Below, piece by piece: positions 62,463-64,000 of a DNA stretch of 64,000 bases. This DNA comes from Lutimonas halocynthiae (GTDB lineage Bacteria > Bacteroidota > Bacteroidia > Flavobacteriales > Flavobacteriaceae), in the NCBI RefSeq assembly GCF_030409835.1, contig NZ_JAUFQO010000001.1, positions 186,001 to 250,000 on the forward strand. Reading direction: 5' to 3'. Each line of letters starts with the position of its first letter. The stretch's first letter is position 1. The notes beneath the pieces were generated by a model. The model was not told the DNA's origin. It saw only the letters and a program-made list of their open reading frames with translations, and did no database searches. A program made the position numbers and the translations under genes.

Positions 62463-64000
62463 ATGAAATACGGATTTATTATTGACAACAGAAAATGTAT
62501 CGGTTGTCATGCGTGTACTACCGCTTGTAAAAGTGAACACGACGTACCCATAGGGGTCAACAGGACCTATGTAAAGCAAGTTGAAAAGGGAGAATTCCCA
62601 AATACCAGAAGGATTTTCTCAGTGATGAGATGTAATCACTGTACCGATGCTCCATGTGTAGAAATATGCCCTGTTGAGGCGCTGCACACCAGAGAAGATG
62701 GGATTGTAGATTTTGATAATAATCGATGTATTGGATGCAAGTCATGTATGCAAGCATGCCCCTATGATGCACTTTATATTGATCCTGACAATAAAACCGC
62801 AGCAAAATGTAATTATTGCGCTCACAGAGTTGAAGTGGGTAGAGCTCCTGCTTGTGTAGATGTCTGTCCTGAGCACGCCATTATTGCTGGAGACATGGAT
62901 AATCCAGAAACGGAGATTTCTATGCTGCTAGCCAGAGAACAAGTCATGGTTAGAAAACCTGAAAAAGGAACGAAACCAAACTTATTTTATATCGATGGTG
63001 ATTACCAATCTTTGGATCCTGATACTACGGATAGTTCTGGTCCTGGATTATGGAACTCTCAAGCAAGGGGAGTTGGGCATTATGCAAAAGCCGCTGAAAA
63101 AATGATGCATACTAATGACGATATTAATTTATTACAGATGAGTATCGATAATGACCTGGAAGCAGCCTACCATAAGAATGAAACAGAGAATCCTAATTAT
63201 ATTGATGTACTTAATGGCAAAGCCCGAAGAGTATATGACACACCTGATAAGGGAATTTTATGGGGTTGGGAAGTATCTGCCTATGTCACGACCAAGGCAA
63301 TTGCTGCCGGTGCCTTTTTAATTCCTCTTTTAGCCATAGTCCTTGGATATGAAGTTTCTAATACGATCAAATTGGTATCTGTAGGAATATCCTTATCCTT
63401 TTTAGGACTTACAGGACTGTTTTTAGTCATGGACCTTGACCGCCCGGATAGATTTTTAAACGTCTTATTAAGACCTCAATGGAATTCATGGCTTGTTAAA
63501 GGCGGGTATACCATATCAATCTTTGGCTTACTCATGACCATATGGGGAGTCGCTACATTTTTTGAATGGGACATCCCTGAAAATTTATTGTTAGGCGTAA
63601 CTGCTGTATTTGGTGTGATCCTGGCTATCTACACTGCATTTTTATTTGCTCAAGCAAAGGGAAGAGATTTTTGGCAAAGCCCTACCTTACCATTGCATAT
63701 GTTGGTTCATAGCGTTCTTGCCGGTGCTGCTGTTTTTGCTGTCTTGGCCGTCGTAATGCAACCTGAAAGCTGGATGGAAATTTTAGGCGCTGTAATTTCT
63801 ATTTCGCTAATTGTTAATTTGTTTACACTCATTTCAGAGCTGACCATTACACATCCAACAAAAGCAGCGAAAAAAGTGGTTCATATGATCCTAAAAGGAA
63901 GGTATCAAGGCTTGTTTTGGTTAGGAACCATAATTCTAGGAAACGTTTTACCATTGATTTTAATTCAATTTTTACCTGGTCAATTATCTTTGGCAGTGGC
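62463..64000 (+). CDS. Four-cluster ferredoxin fused to NrfD/PsrC-type membrane anchor, 3' truncated
   Basis: The frame from ATG 62463 (MKYGFIIDNRKCIGCHACTT) stays open to the right edge, 512 residues so far. Residues 1-136 hold sixteen cysteines in four 4Fe-4S sets (12/15/18/22, 57/60/65/69, 89/92/95/99, 116/119/131/135). A hydrophilic linker follows (about 140-262), then a membrane domain from about 265 with at least six helices, NrfD/PsrC-like. The two parts are usually separate subunits (PsrB and PsrC type) of a molybdopterin oxidoreductase; here they are one chain. It would pass electrons between the quinone pool and a catalytic Moco subunit encoded outside the window. Operator 3 and a perfect -7 element precede it. 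Whether the substrate is a sulfur compound is inferred from the YeeE neighbours. Confidence 0.9.
   Translation, partial: MKYGFIIDNRKCIGCHACTTACKSEHDVPIGVNRTYVKQVEKGEFPNTRRIFSVMRCNHCTDAPCVEICPVEALHTREDGIVDFDNNRCIGCKSCMQACPYDALYIDPDNKTAAKCNYCAHRVEVGRAPACVDVCPEHAIIAGDMDNPETEISMLLAREQVMVRKPEKGTKPNLFYIDGDYQSLDPDTTDSSGPGLWNSQARGVGHYAKAAEKMMHTNDDINLLQMSIDNDLEAAYHKNETENPNYIDVLNGKARRVYDTPDKGILWGWEVSAYVTTKAIAAGAFLIPLLAIVLGYEVSNTIKLVSVGISLSFLGLTGLFLVMDLDRPDRFLNVLLRPQWNSWLVKGGYTISIFGLLMTIWGVATFFEWDIPENLLLGVTAVFGVILAIYTAFLFAQAKGRDFWQSPTLPLHMLVHSVLAGAAVFAVLAVVMQPESWMEILGAVISISLIVNLFTLISELTITHPTKAAKKVVHMILKGRYQGLFWLGTIILGNVLPLILIQFLPGQLSLAV

Noticed and set aside
62557-62805. Minus-strand frame at the right end
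   Set aside because: It lies entirely inside the ferredoxin part of the plus-strand Fe-S/NrfD gene, which has clear cluster motifs.
1-64000. CRISPR arrays, insertion sequences, prophage genes, tRNA or rRNA genes
   Set aside because: No regularly spaced direct repeats, transposase or integrase motifs, or tRNA cloverleaf patterns were found in the gaps.

Overview
The window is a low-GC stretch of chromosome from a member of the Bacteroidota, most likely a marine Flavobacteriaceae. Evidence for this: promoters of the Bacteroidota type (TTTG, about 19 bp, TAnnTTTG), weak ribosome binding sites, an OmpA protein with thrombospondin type 3 repeats, an UpxY-type antiterminator, DUF3078 and DUF4412 proteins, and gene neighbourhoods typical of flavobacteria (lptC next to a CNNM/CBS protein and a PpiD-like chaperone; dxs-DUF3078-dgt). 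I saw no rRNA, tRNA, CRISPR array, insertion sequence or phage gene.

Layout. 1-8.5 kb: envelope biogenesis on the + strand (truncated outer-membrane protein, TPR protein, LptC, small membrane protein, CNNM/CBS protein, PpiD-like chaperone, OmpA). 8.5-17.2 kb: an AddB-like nuclease, an alpha/beta hydrolase, a DUF4412 protein and class Ia ribonucleotide reductase (nrdB, nrdA). 17.3-24.7 kb: two convergent phosphate transporters, both with PhoU-like tails, then dgt and a DUF3078 protein. 24.7-35.1 kb: housekeeping genes (dxs, murI, tadA, a glycerophosphodiesterase, a ClC protein, aspS, rsmI, an enolase-superfamily epimerase, an OsmC protein). 35.1-52.1 kb: envelope polysaccharide and surface functions (wza-like, ugd, upxY, two glycosyltransferases, an FtsE-like ATPase, a TlpA-like lipoprotein, a large TPR protein paired with a beta-barrel, rfbB, galE, a DegT aminotransferase, waaA).

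52.1-64.0 kb is the most coherent accessory region: a Crp/Fnr-family regulator, a split YeeE/YedE sulfur transporter, almost a full set of molybdenum cofactor genes (moaA, moeA, moaC, mobA, moeB-rhodanese, moaE, moaD), a membrane-anchored MutS-like ATPase, and, running off the right edge, a four-cluster ferredoxin fused to an NrfD/PsrC-type membrane anchor. Three near-identical inverted repeats (GTAAC-N4-GTTAC) sit at 52745, 57439 and 62323. Each lies exactly 21 bp upstream of a Bacteroidota -7 element. This is the geometry of a class II Crp/Fnr activator, and it links the sulfur transporter, the mobA operon and the Fe-S/NrfD gene into one predicted regulon. The inferred role is to supply cofactor, substrate uptake and electron transfer for a molybdopterin oxidoreductase whose catalytic subunit is not in the window.

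All calls come from reading the sequence. No database search was run.
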